Assembly (NCBI RefSeq): GCF_034670125.1
Contig: NZ_JAXMOC010000001.1
Coordinates: 310,001 to 374,000 of the forward strand
DNA length: 64,000 bases
Direction: 5' to 3'
From: Maricaulis sp034670125
GTDB lineage: Bacteria; Pseudomonadota; Alphaproteobacteria; Caulobacterales; Maricaulaceae
Shown here: piece after piece, positions 51,803 to 60,295 of the stretch
How positions within the stretch are numbered: the stretch's first letter is position 1
Layout of the letters: the number at the start of each line of letters is the position of its first letter
The notes under the pieces: generated by a model
Databases searched by the model: none
Told to the model about the DNA's origin: nothing
The model's input: only the letters and a program-made list of their open reading frames with translations
Position numbers and translations under genes: made by a program

Positions 51803-52489
51803 CTATCCAAAGGATTCCCATGCCTCGCGAGCTGGCTTCACTTCAAAAGCCGACCTCGGTCGCTCCGCAGTATAGCTCGTATGCTTCACGCGTAGCGAAC
51901 CAGTTGGGAGATCACGGATCAAGTCAGTGTGACCGTAGGTAGGACGAAACCACTCGGAAAGCTCGAATGGGCGCAGGATCAAGGGAAACCATGGCGTCGC
52001 TCGACCAATGTCCGCCGGCGACTGAACGATACAAGGCCAGAACACCGGATCAGCATCATAGCTCCTGGCGCGGTACACCTCACCAGCGAGAAATAAGATA
52101 GATCCCTCTGCACTAGTGACATCCAGGTGACCGTCAAAATTAAAACTACGACAATCGCCCTCAATCGCCGCGATGGCTAGGACTGCCCGCTCCGTCGATT
52201 GCATGTACGGCTCGGACTGAGTGATGCGAACACTCTCGGCATCGTCTGGAAAGCGCTCGCAGCGGACCATGCGGCGGGAGATACTGCCAGGTTGCCCGAA
52301 GAAGCACGGGAAATGCTGATCCAGGGCCTGCCGCTTTCCACCGACCCATTCCGGAATGCGTCTGGGCGAGCCCGCGTGGCCAACCCACTCACTGAGCGAC
52401 GCAATAGCCGTTTCTTCCGACGGCAGGCGGAGACAAAAGAGCCGCAACGGCGACCTCCATATTTTCTGAATAAGAGTTGTGATGACCAT
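51803..52489 (-). CDS. Orphan protein of unknown function (cargo)
   Basis: 228 aa from ATG 52489; upstream extension to 52648 is open but reads as arginine/serine-rich filler. A short hydrophobic N-terminus (VITTLIQKIWRSPLRLF) is followed by a soluble region with no motif I recognise (ALAAIEGDCRSFNFDGHLDVTSAEGSILFLAGEVYRARSYDADPVFWPCIVQ...). Two cysteines. Oriented like the tns operon and separated from the copper genes, it could be transposon cargo. Confidence 0.5.
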   Translation of the reverse strand: MVITTLIQKIWRSPLRLFCLRLPSEETAIASLSEWVGHAGSPRRIPEWVGGKRQALDQHFPCFFGQPGSISRRMVRCERFPDDAESVRITQSEPYMQSTERAVLAIAAIEGDCRSFNFDGHLDVTSAEGSILFLAGEVYRARSYDADPVFWPCIVQSPADIGRATPWFPLILRPFELSEWFRPTYGHTDLIRDLPTGSLRVKHTSYTAERPRSAFEVKPAREAWESFG

Positions 52490-52998
52490 ACCACAGAATT
52501 CCAATAATGCAAGAAAAACAATAAGTTCCAATTGGCAACGGCGCGGTGACAACAGGAAAGTTGAGCGAACCGCCGCCCCATAGTTGTCGCCTGACAAGAA
52601 GACGCCGGCTGAAGCGCGGGCGCCGATTTGGCAACGCGATCTCCCCACTGTCGGGTCAATTCATGTAGACATGGATGTCATTGCCCGGGACACCTTGCGT
52701 TTCACACGTTCAACCAACAGCGCATCTTCCCCGGCGCTACGGGAAGAACTCGAGCATCCCGCAAATTCCAAACCAACTAGATGCGGACTATTTCAAAATG
52801 CACCTTAAACCCGCAGCTGCCAAATTGCCCATGTGATGCGGCGCGCTTCCTCATAGGCCGGTGATATCTTGTTTTGCTGGGCTTACGCTCGGGGTAAAGT
52901 CGGCGCTGGCCAACGTGCTGGCGGCTTGCTTGCGTGAGGGGTGACGCCAGTTTGCGCGTAATGCTGAAGTCCCTTCATCAACCCAGAAATGAGACCCC
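52490..52998. other. 500 bp gap between orphan gene and copper genes
   Basis: No supported gene. Moderate GC with scattered A-tracts near 52510. The segment near 52705 (CACACGTTCAACCAACAG) faintly resembles an inverted transposon end but lacks the repeats seen at 44536, so it is not called. Confidence 0.35.
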
Positions 52999-53325
52999 AT
53001 GATCACACTTATTGCCGCGTCTGCCCTGATCTTCACGACAGTCGACCACCATGATCAGCCTAGCCACGATGGAAACCATCACGGGCATACCGAGGCCAGC
53101 TCGACGGTCGCGGCGGAGGTGCGGACAGCCGACGCTGATGGGCGCACTGCTGTCGTCAGTCATGAAGCTCTTACCGAGCTGGGCATGTCGGCCATGACGA
53201 TGCGCTTCTCTGTAGCTGAGACCGTGGATTTCGATCTCTTCCGGCCAGGTGCACACCTGATGATTACCGTCGTGAATACTGCGGACGGGTTCCAGATCGC
53301 TGACGCCGAATTATCACACCACTGA
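52999..53325 (+). CDS. CusF-like periplasmic copper-binding protein
   Basis: 108 aa. A hydrophobic N-terminus (ITLIAASALIFTTV) acts as signal, then a His-rich linker (DHHDQPSHDGNHHGHTE), then a CusF/CusB-tail type OB fold with the copper motif ELGMSAMTMRFSV and FRPGAHLMITVV. CusF holds Cu(I) or Ag(I) with Met/His/Trp and hands it to CusB. The only plus-strand gene of the copper block; converges on the acyltransferase gene. Confidence 0.75.
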   Translation: MITLIAASALIFTTVDHHDQPSHDGNHHGHTEASSTVAAEVRTADADGRTAVVSHEALTELGMSAMTMRFSVAETVDFDLFRPGAHLMITVVNTADGFQIADAELSHH

Positions 53326-53336
53326 CCATGCCGGCC

Positions 53337-54413
53337 TCAGGGGGATGGCCGCATCCCCTTGAAAGCCAGCTCCAACCAGCGGCCCAATCCAGCCTTGCCC
53401 GCCAAGCTGGGCTTCTCGATCCAGGACCAGGACGCGGCGGAAATCAAAAGCGTAACGGGAATTGAATAAATGGCGACCTCCAGCGGGTCCGCCGCTGGAT
53501 ACCAGTACAGCACCACCTGCATGACCGGATAATGCCAGATATAAATACCATAGGACCAGTCGGGCAGGCGGGCGCCGGTCGGCCAGCGCCCCAGCCCTGC
53601 AAAGGCGACCGCAAACAATATGGACGCCAGTGTGAGGTTGAGAAATACCTCTGCCAAGGGATGACTGCCCAACGCAATCCAGACCGGCAATACAATTAGG
53701 GTCGGCCAAGGAAGAACCGGAATCTTTTCACGCCAAACATGAACCAGCATGCCCAGAGTGAACGCCGACGCCAGACGCAGGCCGCTCTCGATCATGGCCG
53801 GCGCATCGGGCCAGAAGGACCGGACGACCAAATAAGCGGCGGTCACTCCGACAAAAAGGAAAAGTTTAGCGCCCCGCCCCCAAGGCAGCGGAGAGAAGAA
53901 AATCAGCGCAGCACCAGCATAGGCCAGCACCTCATAGCGCAAGGTCCAGAGAGTCGCCGAGAACTCGCCCGCCCAAGGATTGTCCGAGAAGATGCCTGCG
54001 GGGCCCTGGCTCGTATCAAGAAAGCCAAGTACTTGGACGGGAAAGCTCAACGTCTGCAATGAGCCGAAATAAGATGCGGCGCTCAGGTCTGTTACAACTG
54101 GACCAATGGCCAGGACGGCCAGAAGCGAAAGAGCGAGCAACGCTGGCCAGATCCGAAGCATGCGCGCCGCGGCGAACTGGAATGGATTGGATCGACGCTC
54201 GAGACTGTCGGCGATCAGAAAACCGCTCAGGACGAAAAAAGCATTTACCGCCGCATAACTGAGCGACCAGCCATTGATGACCAATGGGGGCGGCAGCATG
54301 GGCCCCTGCGTAACGATAATAGCATGTTCAGCAAGCACGGCAGCCGCCAACACCAGACGGATCGGCGTGAGCCGATTGTCGCGACCCGCGAAAGCCGTCC
54401 CGATCGTGATCAA
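53337..54413 (-). CDS. Acyltransferase 3 (OafA-type) membrane protein
   Basis: 358 aa from a TTG (CAGGA just upstream). About ten membrane helices; family motifs RLTPIRLVLAAAVLAEHA (catalytic His region), NAFFVLSGFLIADSLERRSNPFQFAAARMLRIWPALL and GYDTSQ-like loop GFLDTSQGPAGIFSDNPWAGEFSATLWTLRYEV. It O-acylates polysaccharides or other envelope molecules. Its link to copper resistance is unclear and it may be independent cargo. Confidence 0.85.
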   Translation of the reverse strand: MITIGTAFAGRDNRLTPIRLVLAAAVLAEHAIIVTQGPMLPPPLVINGWSLSYAAVNAFFVLSGFLIADSLERRSNPFQFAAARMLRIWPALLALSLLAVLAIGPVVTDLSAASYFGSLQTLSFPVQVLGFLDTSQGPAGIFSDNPWAGEFSATLWTLRYEVLAYAGAALIFFSPLPWGRGAKLFLFVGVTAAYLVVRSFWPDAPAMIESGLRLASAFTLGMLVHVWREKIPVLPWPTLIVLPVWIALGSHPLAEVFLNLTLASILFAVAFAGLGRWPTGARLPDWSYGIYIWHYPVMQVVLYWYPAADPLEVAIYSIPVTLLISAASWSWIEKPSLAGKAGLGRWLELAFKGMRPSP

Positions 54414-54491
54414 TCCTGCGATGTCAGTCCCTCCATCGGCCCTTGCCAGAATACGCGGAGGACGCGCGCATCCCTCAAGCCGACGATCTGC

Positions 54492-55214
54492 TTATCGGCG
54501 CTTTGCCAATTCCATTCGGACCAAGCGCTGCAAGCGCAAGACGAGCAAAAGCAAGCCGGCGAGCACCGTAACCAATGCAAACACCGACGCTGTGATCAGC
54601 AGGGGATTGTTGAAGTTTTCCCGCTCCTCATAGTCCATGATGTGGAGCATCCAGAAGAAGTCGAAGACGCGCCAGGTATCATTCCTGCGCGCAGTCACCA
54701 TCCCTGTCTCCGGAGACACATAGATGCGCGTGCCCTCGCCATCCGCGAAATCGATCCGCCAGGCCGACCCGGAGCGACGGTATTCCCAACTCGGTTCATC
54801 GAAGAATCGAACGGCAGCGATTTCCGGTCGATCAGCATGATCGGCGCTGGCTATCTCAATCGCCATTTCACGGGAAATCGGTGTGAGGCGTTCCCCTGTC
54901 TCGGCGTCCACGAGTACGCTCGCCCCGCTCAGTTCGGTGACACGGTAAACGACACGGCCCTGCCATACGCGCAGATCGATAGCTTCAAGCGCCCCTCCGA
55001 TCGCGAGGTCAGAGAGTGCGGCCTGCACTGGCAGGACCCCTGACACATCGAGCGCCGGTGCCGGGAGGTCCGCGATGTTGTGTTCCCCGCGAACCCGGTC
55101 CAGCGGCAAGGCGCTCATCACGACGCCGCCGGCAATCCACAGTACGATCTGAATCCCGACCACCAGGGCGAGCCATTTGTGAATGCGAAGGGTCCAGCGA
55201 AGCAGCACGGTCAT
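54492..55214 (-). CDS. PepSY-domain membrane protein
   Basis: 240 aa. An N-terminal helix with the PepSY-TM signature (LRIHKWLALVVGIQIVLWIAGGVVMS), periplasmic PepSY-like strands (VVYRVTELSGASVLVDAETGERLTPIS; YVSPETGMVTARRNDTWRVFDFFWMLHIMDY), and a second helix near the C-terminus (LLITASVFALVTVLAGLLLLVL). Such proteins often accompany metal uptake or efflux and are thought to act in electron transfer or metal reduction; the mechanism is unproven. Confidence 0.82.
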   Translation of the reverse strand: MTVLLRWTLRIHKWLALVVGIQIVLWIAGGVVMSALPLDRVRGEHNIADLPAPALDVSGVLPVQAALSDLAIGGALEAIDLRVWQGRVVYRVTELSGASVLVDAETGERLTPISREMAIEIASADHADRPEIAAVRFFDEPSWEYRRSGSAWRIDFADGEGTRIYVSPETGMVTARRNDTWRVFDFFWMLHIMDYEERENFNNPLLITASVFALVTVLAGLLLLVLRLQRLVRMELAKRR

Positions 55215-55271
55215 GGGGGCCTCCGGGGCGGTCTGCGAGCAATCCGAACGTCCCGTACGCAGCCCATCAGG

Positions 55272-55841
55272 TTATCCCTCAGGCGGAAAACTGTCCCGCA
55301 GCCGCTTGCGCGCACGGTAGACACGCACTTCCGCAGCCTTTTCAGACAAGCCCATGACCGATCCGATTTCAGCGTGGCTCATCCCGTCGATTACCGAAAG
55401 CAGGAGCGGGGTCCGCAAGCCCTCGGGCATGGCTCGGATGGCAGCATTCACGCGCGCCAGCTCATCCCGGTCAGCAACGATCCGTTCAGGTGTGGTCGGA
55501 TCGACTGGCGCGGGCACCGATGGTTCTTCCAGGCCTATCCAGTTGCGCACCGCGCGGCGGCGATGATGGTCCTTCGCCTTGTTCCGGGCGATCACAAACA
55601 TCCAGGTTACGAAGGCGCGGGTCTCGTCGAAGCGGTGAAGGTTTCGGTGGATGGCGATAAAAGTGTTCTGCGCAACATCGTCTGCATCGGACCGGCTGCC
55701 GAGCTGCCGTTCGAGGAAATTCACCAGCCGGGGCGCGTGGCGTTGCATCAGGCGATTGAAGGCCATTCGATCTCCCGCCCGCGCCCGGCCAGCCAATTGT
55801 TCGTCGCTGGGCGTCAGACCGGGGGCGTCAGCGTTCGGCAT
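55272..55841 (-). CDS. ECF sigma factor, CnrH-like position
   Basis: 189 aa from ATG 55841 (55865 also possible). Sigma region 2 (GDRMAFNRLMQRHAPRLVNFLERQLGSRSDADDVAQNTFIAIHRNLHRFD) and region 4 (MPEGLRTPLLLSVIDGMSHAEIGSVMGLSEKAAEVRVYRARKRLRD) are complete. Gene order anti-sigma-like, sensor, sigma equals the cnrYXH/nccYXH arrangement of Cupriavidus metal resistance, suggesting metal-triggered release of this sigma factor. It overlaps the sensor gene by 14 bases. Confidence 0.85.
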   Translation of the reverse strand: MPNADAPGLTPSDEQLAGRARAGDRMAFNRLMQRHAPRLVNFLERQLGSRSDADDVAQNTFIAIHRNLHRFDETRAFVTWMFVIARNKAKDHHRRRAVRNWIGLEEPSVPAPVDPTTPERIVADRDELARVNAAIRAMPEGLRTPLLLSVIDGMSHAEIGSVMGLSEKAAEVRVYRARKRLRDSFPPEG

Positions 55842-56262
55842 CAAGGGCCGCCGCCAGGCGCGCATCGAATATTTCGCGCTGCTCGACGTCCATCACGGCG
55901 CGCATGGCGAGGATGTGATTGAGCGTGGACAGCTGCAATTCGCCCATCACATCATGAAGGGCCTCTGCAGCTTCGACGACTTCCGGTGACATTTCCCGAC
56001 TTTCCATCAAGGACGTGCCGATCGCGTGCCGGGCTTCCGCCAGCCGTTGGTCGAAGGCAGATTTTTCGCGAGCAAAATCCGCTTCCAAGGCCTCGATTTC
56101 CGCTTCCTGATCGCGGGTCAAATGGAGCTGGTCGTGAATCACGGCGTGAAGGCTGACCGTCACGGTATCGGGACGATTGCCAAGCTGCGCGCCCAGCCAC
56201 ACGCCTGCCAGACCGCCCAGAAGCCCCAAGATTGCCGCTGTAACGCCTGCGCGCCAGATCAC
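55828..56262 (-). CDS. Periplasmic heavy-metal sensor, CnrX-like
   Basis: 144 aa from a GTG overlapping the previous stop. One N-terminal membrane anchor (GVTAAILGLLGGLAGVWLGAQL), then a four-helix hooked-hairpin-like domain (HAVIHDQLHLTRDQEAEIEALEADFAREKSAFDQRLAEARHAI...LHDVMGELQLSTLNHILAMRAVMDVEQREIFD) of the CnrX/NccX/ZraP type. H and E in HxxxH-like positions could bind metal. It would regulate the anti-sigma factor encoded upstream. Confidence 0.8.
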   Translation of the reverse strand: MIWRAGVTAAILGLLGGLAGVWLGAQLGNRPDTVTVSLHAVIHDQLHLTRDQEAEIEALEADFAREKSAFDQRLAEARHAIGTSLMESREMSPEVVEAAEALHDVMGELQLSTLNHILAMRAVMDVEQREIFDARLAAALDAER

Positions 56263-56564
56263 AGCTCAGTCCCCTCGCCCATTAGGGTTGTCAAAGGCAA
56301 TTCGGCACGGGCGCCAAATACAGCGAGCAAGTCGGGTTCGCCAGACGGAGCCAGGTCAACCCCGACGACGCTACCAACCAGTAGCGCCAGAACGGCAGGT
56401 GCGGCACGGATCGCCAGGCCAGTTGACAGCCCCGAAATGTCCGGCACACGACGAGCCGGCGCTTCAAGACCGTCCCAAACATTCTTCTGGAAGCGCTCGA
56501 GGTCCAGACTTGTATGATCGGCAGCGATCCGCTCCAGGACATCATTCATGTGTTCATCGGACAT
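56259..56564 (-). CDS. CnrY-like single-pass anti-sigma candidate
   Basis: 101 aa from ATG 56564. Cytosolic N-terminus (DVLERIAADHTSLDLERFQKNVWDGLEAPARRVPD), one membrane helix (~50-72, LAIRAAPAVLALLVGSVVGV), short periplasmic tail. Sequence similarity to CnrY cannot be judged by eye, but length (CnrY is 95 aa), topology and position before the CnrX-like and sigma genes agree. GTGA overlap with the next gene. Confidence 0.6.
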   Translation of the reverse strand: MSDEHMNDVLERIAADHTSLDLERFQKNVWDGLEAPARRVPDISGLSTGLAIRAAPAVLALLVGSVVGVDLAPSGEPDLLAVFGARAELPLTTLMGEGTEL

Positions 56565-56576
56565 CAAAGCCCTCCG

Positions 56577-57023
56577 TCAGGATGTGTGTAGATGGGCAAG
56601 CTTCCACCCATCTCCGGTGCGGACCAGAATAGCGGTGCCGTGGGCATCCCGTTCACGGGCCTCGCCCCGGACTTCATACTCCATCCGGATGTCGAAGGTC
56701 GCAAATGCCATTTCCTGATCAACTTGGACAGAATACCCTGACCAGTCGTACACATGGAATGTCACGTGCTCGGCGGCAAATTCGGGCACGAGATGGTGGT
56801 CGCGATATACGGCCCAGCCGATATCACTGCCACTTCCCTCGAAAATGGTGAAGTCTTCTCCGTCCGCCATCACCCAGCGTTCGGCCGCCACGACATCCTC
56901 GTCCGACAGGGCACCGGAATAGTTTTCCAGAACCTGTTCGATCTCGTCCACCTCGTTCGCGAGGGCGGCTGTCGAAAGGCTCGTAGCCAAAACCATCGTC
57001 AAAGCCAAAGTACGATGCATCAT
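56577..57023 (-). CDS. Secreted NTF2/SnoaL-like (DUF4440-type) protein
   Basis: 148 aa; AGGAG precedes tandem ATGs at 57023 and 57020. Signal peptide ALTMVLATSLSTAALA, then an NTF2-like fold (IEQVLENYSGALSDEDVVAAERWVMADGEDFTIFEGSGSDIGWAVYRDHHLVPEF...HGTAILVRTGDGWKLAHLHTS). Similar proteins occur in copper islands; function unknown. It lies 12 bases upstream of the anti-sigma candidate, in the same operon. Confidence 0.8.
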   Translation of the reverse strand: MMHRTLALTMVLATSLSTAALANEVDEIEQVLENYSGALSDEDVVAAERWVMADGEDFTIFEGSGSDIGWAVYRDHHLVPEFAAEHVTFHVYDWSGYSVQVDQEMAFATFDIRMEYEVRGEARERDAHGTAILVRTGDGWKLAHLHTS

Positions 57024-57052
57024 CAATCTCCTTTGCGGGTCTCGAATTCGTG

Positions 57053-57823
57053 TCAGCCACCGAACAGGTGGCGCAAGCCGCCATGGGCGAGCGCCCCGCC
57101 AAGAAAGCCGTTGAGCATGAGGGCTGCGGCAAGTGCGAACAGCGTCAGCGAGAAGAGAAGCGCCGGCGTCTGACTGCTAGTCTTGCGCGCCCATTCCCCC
57201 AGCAGTGCAAGCCCGGCCAAGCCGACCAAAAGGCCGGTGCCGATGACCCGGTGCGCTAACATCACCCCCGTCTCGCCGGCTGCCATTGGCCCCGAATGAG
57301 CCCAACCCAGCAGGGCAGCGAGCGCTCCTGCCGCCGCGCCTGTCCAAACGAGAAAGCGGACCGTTTCCGCTCCAGCGGGCAAACGCCCAGCCAATGTGAG
57401 TGCCTGTGCGAGGGCAGCGGCGAGGATCAGGCCAATCGGGAAATGTACGGCAACCGAGTGGAAAGCACCGAGTCGCGACATGGCCCGCTCGAAAGGCGTC
57501 GAAGCGCCCCGTTCACCCCAATGGGCGTGCCCGGCCGCCGTCGTGGACAACACGTCAGCGTGATCAAGCTCATCGATATGAAGAGCTTCTTCGCCATCAT
57601 GCACATGACCAGACCCATCCATCTGCATCGCAGCCGGTTCGGACGCGGGTCGCACGCTTGGCTCAGCATCTCGTGACGTGGTCGCTGGCTCAACTTGTCC
57701 GGCAGCGGGCGGATCGTGTTCCGCAGGCGGATGGCTCCACCCCCCTGCGGAAAAGCTGACCGCTGCAACGATGGCACACACCGCCATCATGCCTATTCGA
57801 AATCCGGACACGCGTATCTCCAC
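57053..57823 (-). CDS. DUF2231 membrane protein with His/Met-rich loop
   Basis: 256 aa from a GTG (ATGs at residue 12-13 are alternatives). An N-terminal helix, then a ~90 residue loop rich in His, Met and acidic residues (AAMQMDGSGHVHDGEEALHIDELDHADV), then four helices of the DUF2231 type (LGAFHSVAVHFPIGLILAAALAQAL, the conserved HFP motif). The loop probably binds copper in the periplasm. It follows copA by 39 bases and is likely cotranscribed. Confidence 0.75.
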   Translation of the reverse strand: MEIRVSGFRIGMMAVCAIVAAVSFSAGGWSHPPAEHDPPAAGQVEPATTSRDAEPSVRPASEPAAMQMDGSGHVHDGEEALHIDELDHADVLSTTAAGHAHWGERGASTPFERAMSRLGAFHSVAVHFPIGLILAAALAQALTLAGRLPAGAETVRFLVWTGAAAGALAALLGWAHSGPMAAGETGVMLAHRVIGTGLLVGLAGLALLGEWARKTSSQTPALLFSLTLFALAAALMLNGFLGGALAHGGLRHLFGG

Positions 57824-57862
57824 CTTGGTTTGATGGAGATACGCACGTCCACGAGTTTTCCC

Positions 57863-60223
57863 TCAGCCCAAGCGGACCGACCTCAAGCGCAGGGAGTTCG
57901 TGATGACCGAGACGGAAGACAGGCTCATCGCCGCAGCCGCTATCATCGGTGACAACATGATGCCGAAGACCGGGTAGAGAATGCCAGCCGCCACCGGGAC
58001 GCCAGCAGCATTGTAGACCAGGGCAAAAAACAGGTTCTCGCGGATATTGCGCATAGTCGCGAGGGCAAGCTTGCGGGCCCTGACAATGCCGGTCAGATCG
58101 CCTTTCACAAGGGTCAGGCCGGCGCTCTCAATCGCCACATCAGCGCCAGTCCCCATGGCAATGCCAACATCGGCCTGCGCAAGAGCGGGCGCGTCATTGA
58201 CGCCATCGCCGGCCATGGCGACCCTGCACCCGTCCGCCTGGAGCTCTTCCACGATCCGGGCCTTGTCGCGCGGCAGTACATCAGCCCGCACATCGTTCAG
58301 CCCGAGCCTGGCCGCAACCGATCTGGCCGTGCGCTCATTGTCGCCGGTTGCCATCACCAGCCGGAATCCCAGCTTTTGAAGATCTTCAAGCGCCTGGGCC
58401 GCGCTCGGTTTGATCGGATCAACCACGCAGACCATGCCGGCCAGTTGGCCTTCAATCGCAACAAACATCACGGTCTCACCTTCGTCCCGGCGAGCATTGG
58501 CGTCGGCGGTTGCGGTCTCGCTGACCGAAATGCCCGCGGCATCCATGAGCGCAGCATTGCCAAGAGCAATAGCCTTTCCGGAGACCCGGCCTGTCACGCC
58601 CTTGCCCGTGATGGCCTCGAACTGGTCGGCAACTTCCATCGTCGTCCCGCGACTCTTGGCGCCTTGTACTATGGCCTCCGCGAGTGGATGCTCGGACCCG
58701 CGCTCGAGGCTTGCGGCCATTTGCAGGACGTCATCCTCCAGATAACCCGCGAACGCGATCACGGCCGCGAGTTCGGGGCGCCCCATGGTCAGCGTACCGG
58801 TCTTGTCGACAATCAGGGTATCGACCTTGGCGAATCGTTCCAATGCCTCAGCATTCTTGATCAGAACTCCGGCCTGGGCGCCTCGCCCCGTTGCGGTCAT
58901 CACGGACATCGGCGTGGCCAAGCCCAGGGCGCAGGGACAGGCAATGATCAAGACGGAAACGGCCGCGATAAGACCATAGGCCGAAGCCGGTTCAGGCCCC
59001 CAGACCGACCAGGAAATGAACGCGATCGCCGCGACGACGATCACGGCCGGCACAAAACGACCCGACGCCAAGTCAGCGAACTTTTGGATGGGCGCTCGGC
59101 TGCGCTGGGCATTGGCAACCATTTCCACGATCTGGCTCAACACCGTGTCTTTGCCGACCCGGCGAGCCGCAATCACAAGACTCCCATTGCCGTTGACCGT
59201 CGCCCCGGTGACCGCCTCGCCCTTGACCTTCTCGACCGGGACGGGCTCACCGGAAATCATCGATTCATCGACCGAGGACCGGCCGTCGACCACAACACCA
59301 TCGGCCGGAATTTTTTCGCCCGGACGGACACGCAAGTGGTCGCCCTCACGGATATGCTCGAGAGGCACTTCCTCGTCGTCCCCATCCACATTGACCCGCA
59401 ATGCCGTCTTGGGCGCCAGATCCAGAAGGGCCCGGATCGCCGAACCGGTCTGTTCCCGGGCCCGCAACTCCATCAACTGCCCGAGCAGCACCAGAACGAT
59501 AATCACCGCCGCCGCTTCAAAATAGACGCCCACATGACCGTTCGCGTGGCGGAAGGCGTCCGGAAATAGTCCAGGCGCCAACACCGCCACCACACTGAAA
59601 AGATAGGCCGCACCGGTTCCCATCGCGATCAGGGTGAACATGTTGAGATGACGGTTAATGACTGACTTCACGCCACGCTCGAAAAAAGGCCAACCCGACC
59701 ACAGGACGACAGGTGTTGCCAGAACCAGCTCAGCCCAAGCCGCGCGGGTCTCACCCAAGGCTTCGCGCAGGAAGCCGAGACCAAGCATCGGCCCCATCGC
59801 CAGAACCAGGACCGGAAGGGTCAGGGCGGCACCGAACCAGAAGCGACGTGTGAAGTCGATTAACTCAGGATTGGGTCCCTCTTGACCGGTTGGCACCCCC
59901 ATCGGCTCGAGCGCCATGCCGCAGATCGGGCAATCACCCGGCTCGTCGCGAATGATCTCGGGATCCATTGGACAGGTGTATGTCGTACCTGCCGGCATGC
60001 CTTCATACGCGTCACGATGGGCTCCGCTTAAAAAATGCTCGGGATCCTCAGCGAAACGATCATGACAGCGCTGCGAGCAGAAATGGTATGCGTCTCCCGC
60101 ATGCTCGTAGCTGGGCTTGCCGGCACCCAGCCGCACCTCCATGCCGCAGACCGGATCGGTCGCGACGGGCTGGTGATGCATATGTTCGTCGGCCTTATCT
60201 GATGTGCAATGCTGACAACTCAT
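57863..60223 (-). CDS. copA: Copper-exporting P1B-type ATPase
   Basis: 786 aa from ATG 60223 with AGGAGG upstream. Instead of HMA ferredoxin domains it has an N-terminal Cys/His region, a YHS-type domain (TDPVCGMEV...HFCSQRCHDRF, ~20-62) and a heavy-metal-binding zinc-ribbon-like domain (YTCPMDPEIIRDEPGDCPICGMAL, ~80-105). ATPase signatures: TGE-type ISGEPVPV, CPC in ACPCALGLATP, DKTGTLT, HPL in SEHPLAEA, and GDGVNDAPAL. It exports Cu(I)/Ag(I) from the cytoplasm. The CueR-type promoter lies directly upstream. Confidence 0.95.
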   Translation of the reverse strand: MSCQHCTSDKADEHMHHQPVATDPVCGMEVRLGAGKPSYEHAGDAYHFCSQRCHDRFAEDPEHFLSGAHRDAYEGMPAGTTYTCPMDPEIIRDEPGDCPICGMALEPMGVPTGQEGPNPELIDFTRRFWFGAALTLPVLVLAMGPMLGLGFLREALGETRAAWAELVLATPVVLWSGWPFFERGVKSVINRHLNMFTLIAMGTGAAYLFSVVAVLAPGLFPDAFRHANGHVGVYFEAAAVIIVLVLLGQLMELRAREQTGSAIRALLDLAPKTALRVNVDGDDEEVPLEHIREGDHLRVRPGEKIPADGVVVDGRSSVDESMISGEPVPVEKVKGEAVTGATVNGNGSLVIAARRVGKDTVLSQIVEMVANAQRSRAPIQKFADLASGRFVPAVIVVAAIAFISWSVWGPEPASAYGLIAAVSVLIIACPCALGLATPMSVMTATGRGAQAGVLIKNAEALERFAKVDTLIVDKTGTLTMGRPELAAVIAFAGYLEDDVLQMAASLERGSEHPLAEAIVQGAKSRGTTMEVADQFEAITGKGVTGRVSGKAIALGNAALMDAAGISVSETATADANARRDEGETVMFVAIEGQLAGMVCVVDPIKPSAAQALEDLQKLGFRLVMATGDNERTARSVAARLGLNDVRADVLPRDKARIVEELQADGCRVAMAGDGVNDAPALAQADVGIAMGTGADVAIESAGLTLVKGDLTGIVRARKLALATMRNIRENLFFALVYNAAGVPVAAGILYPVFGIMLSPMIAAAAMSLSSVSVITNSLRLRSVRLG

Positions 60224-60250
60224 CGGGCAGTCCTCCTTTGGATTTCCCGG

Positions 60251-60280
60251 TTGTGAGGCTTCCAGTGGCTGGAAGGTCAA
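60251..60280 (-). promoter_or_regulatory. CueR-type promoter/operator of copA
   Basis: Minus strand: -35 TTGACC (60275-60280), perfect dyad CTTCCAG-CCA-CTGGAAG (60259-60275) and -10-like TCACAA (60251-60256), giving the long 18-20 bp spacer typical of MerR-family activation. It matches the known ACCTTCC...GGAAGGT copper operator plan. Confidence 0.85.
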
Positions 60281-60295
60281 GCGGCACGTTTCTGA

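Noticed and set aside
52690..52715. Right end of the transposon at CACACGTTCAACCAACAG
   Set aside because: Only a loose match to the inverted left end, with no cluster of binding-site repeats and no AAAGATGGCGCACC flank.
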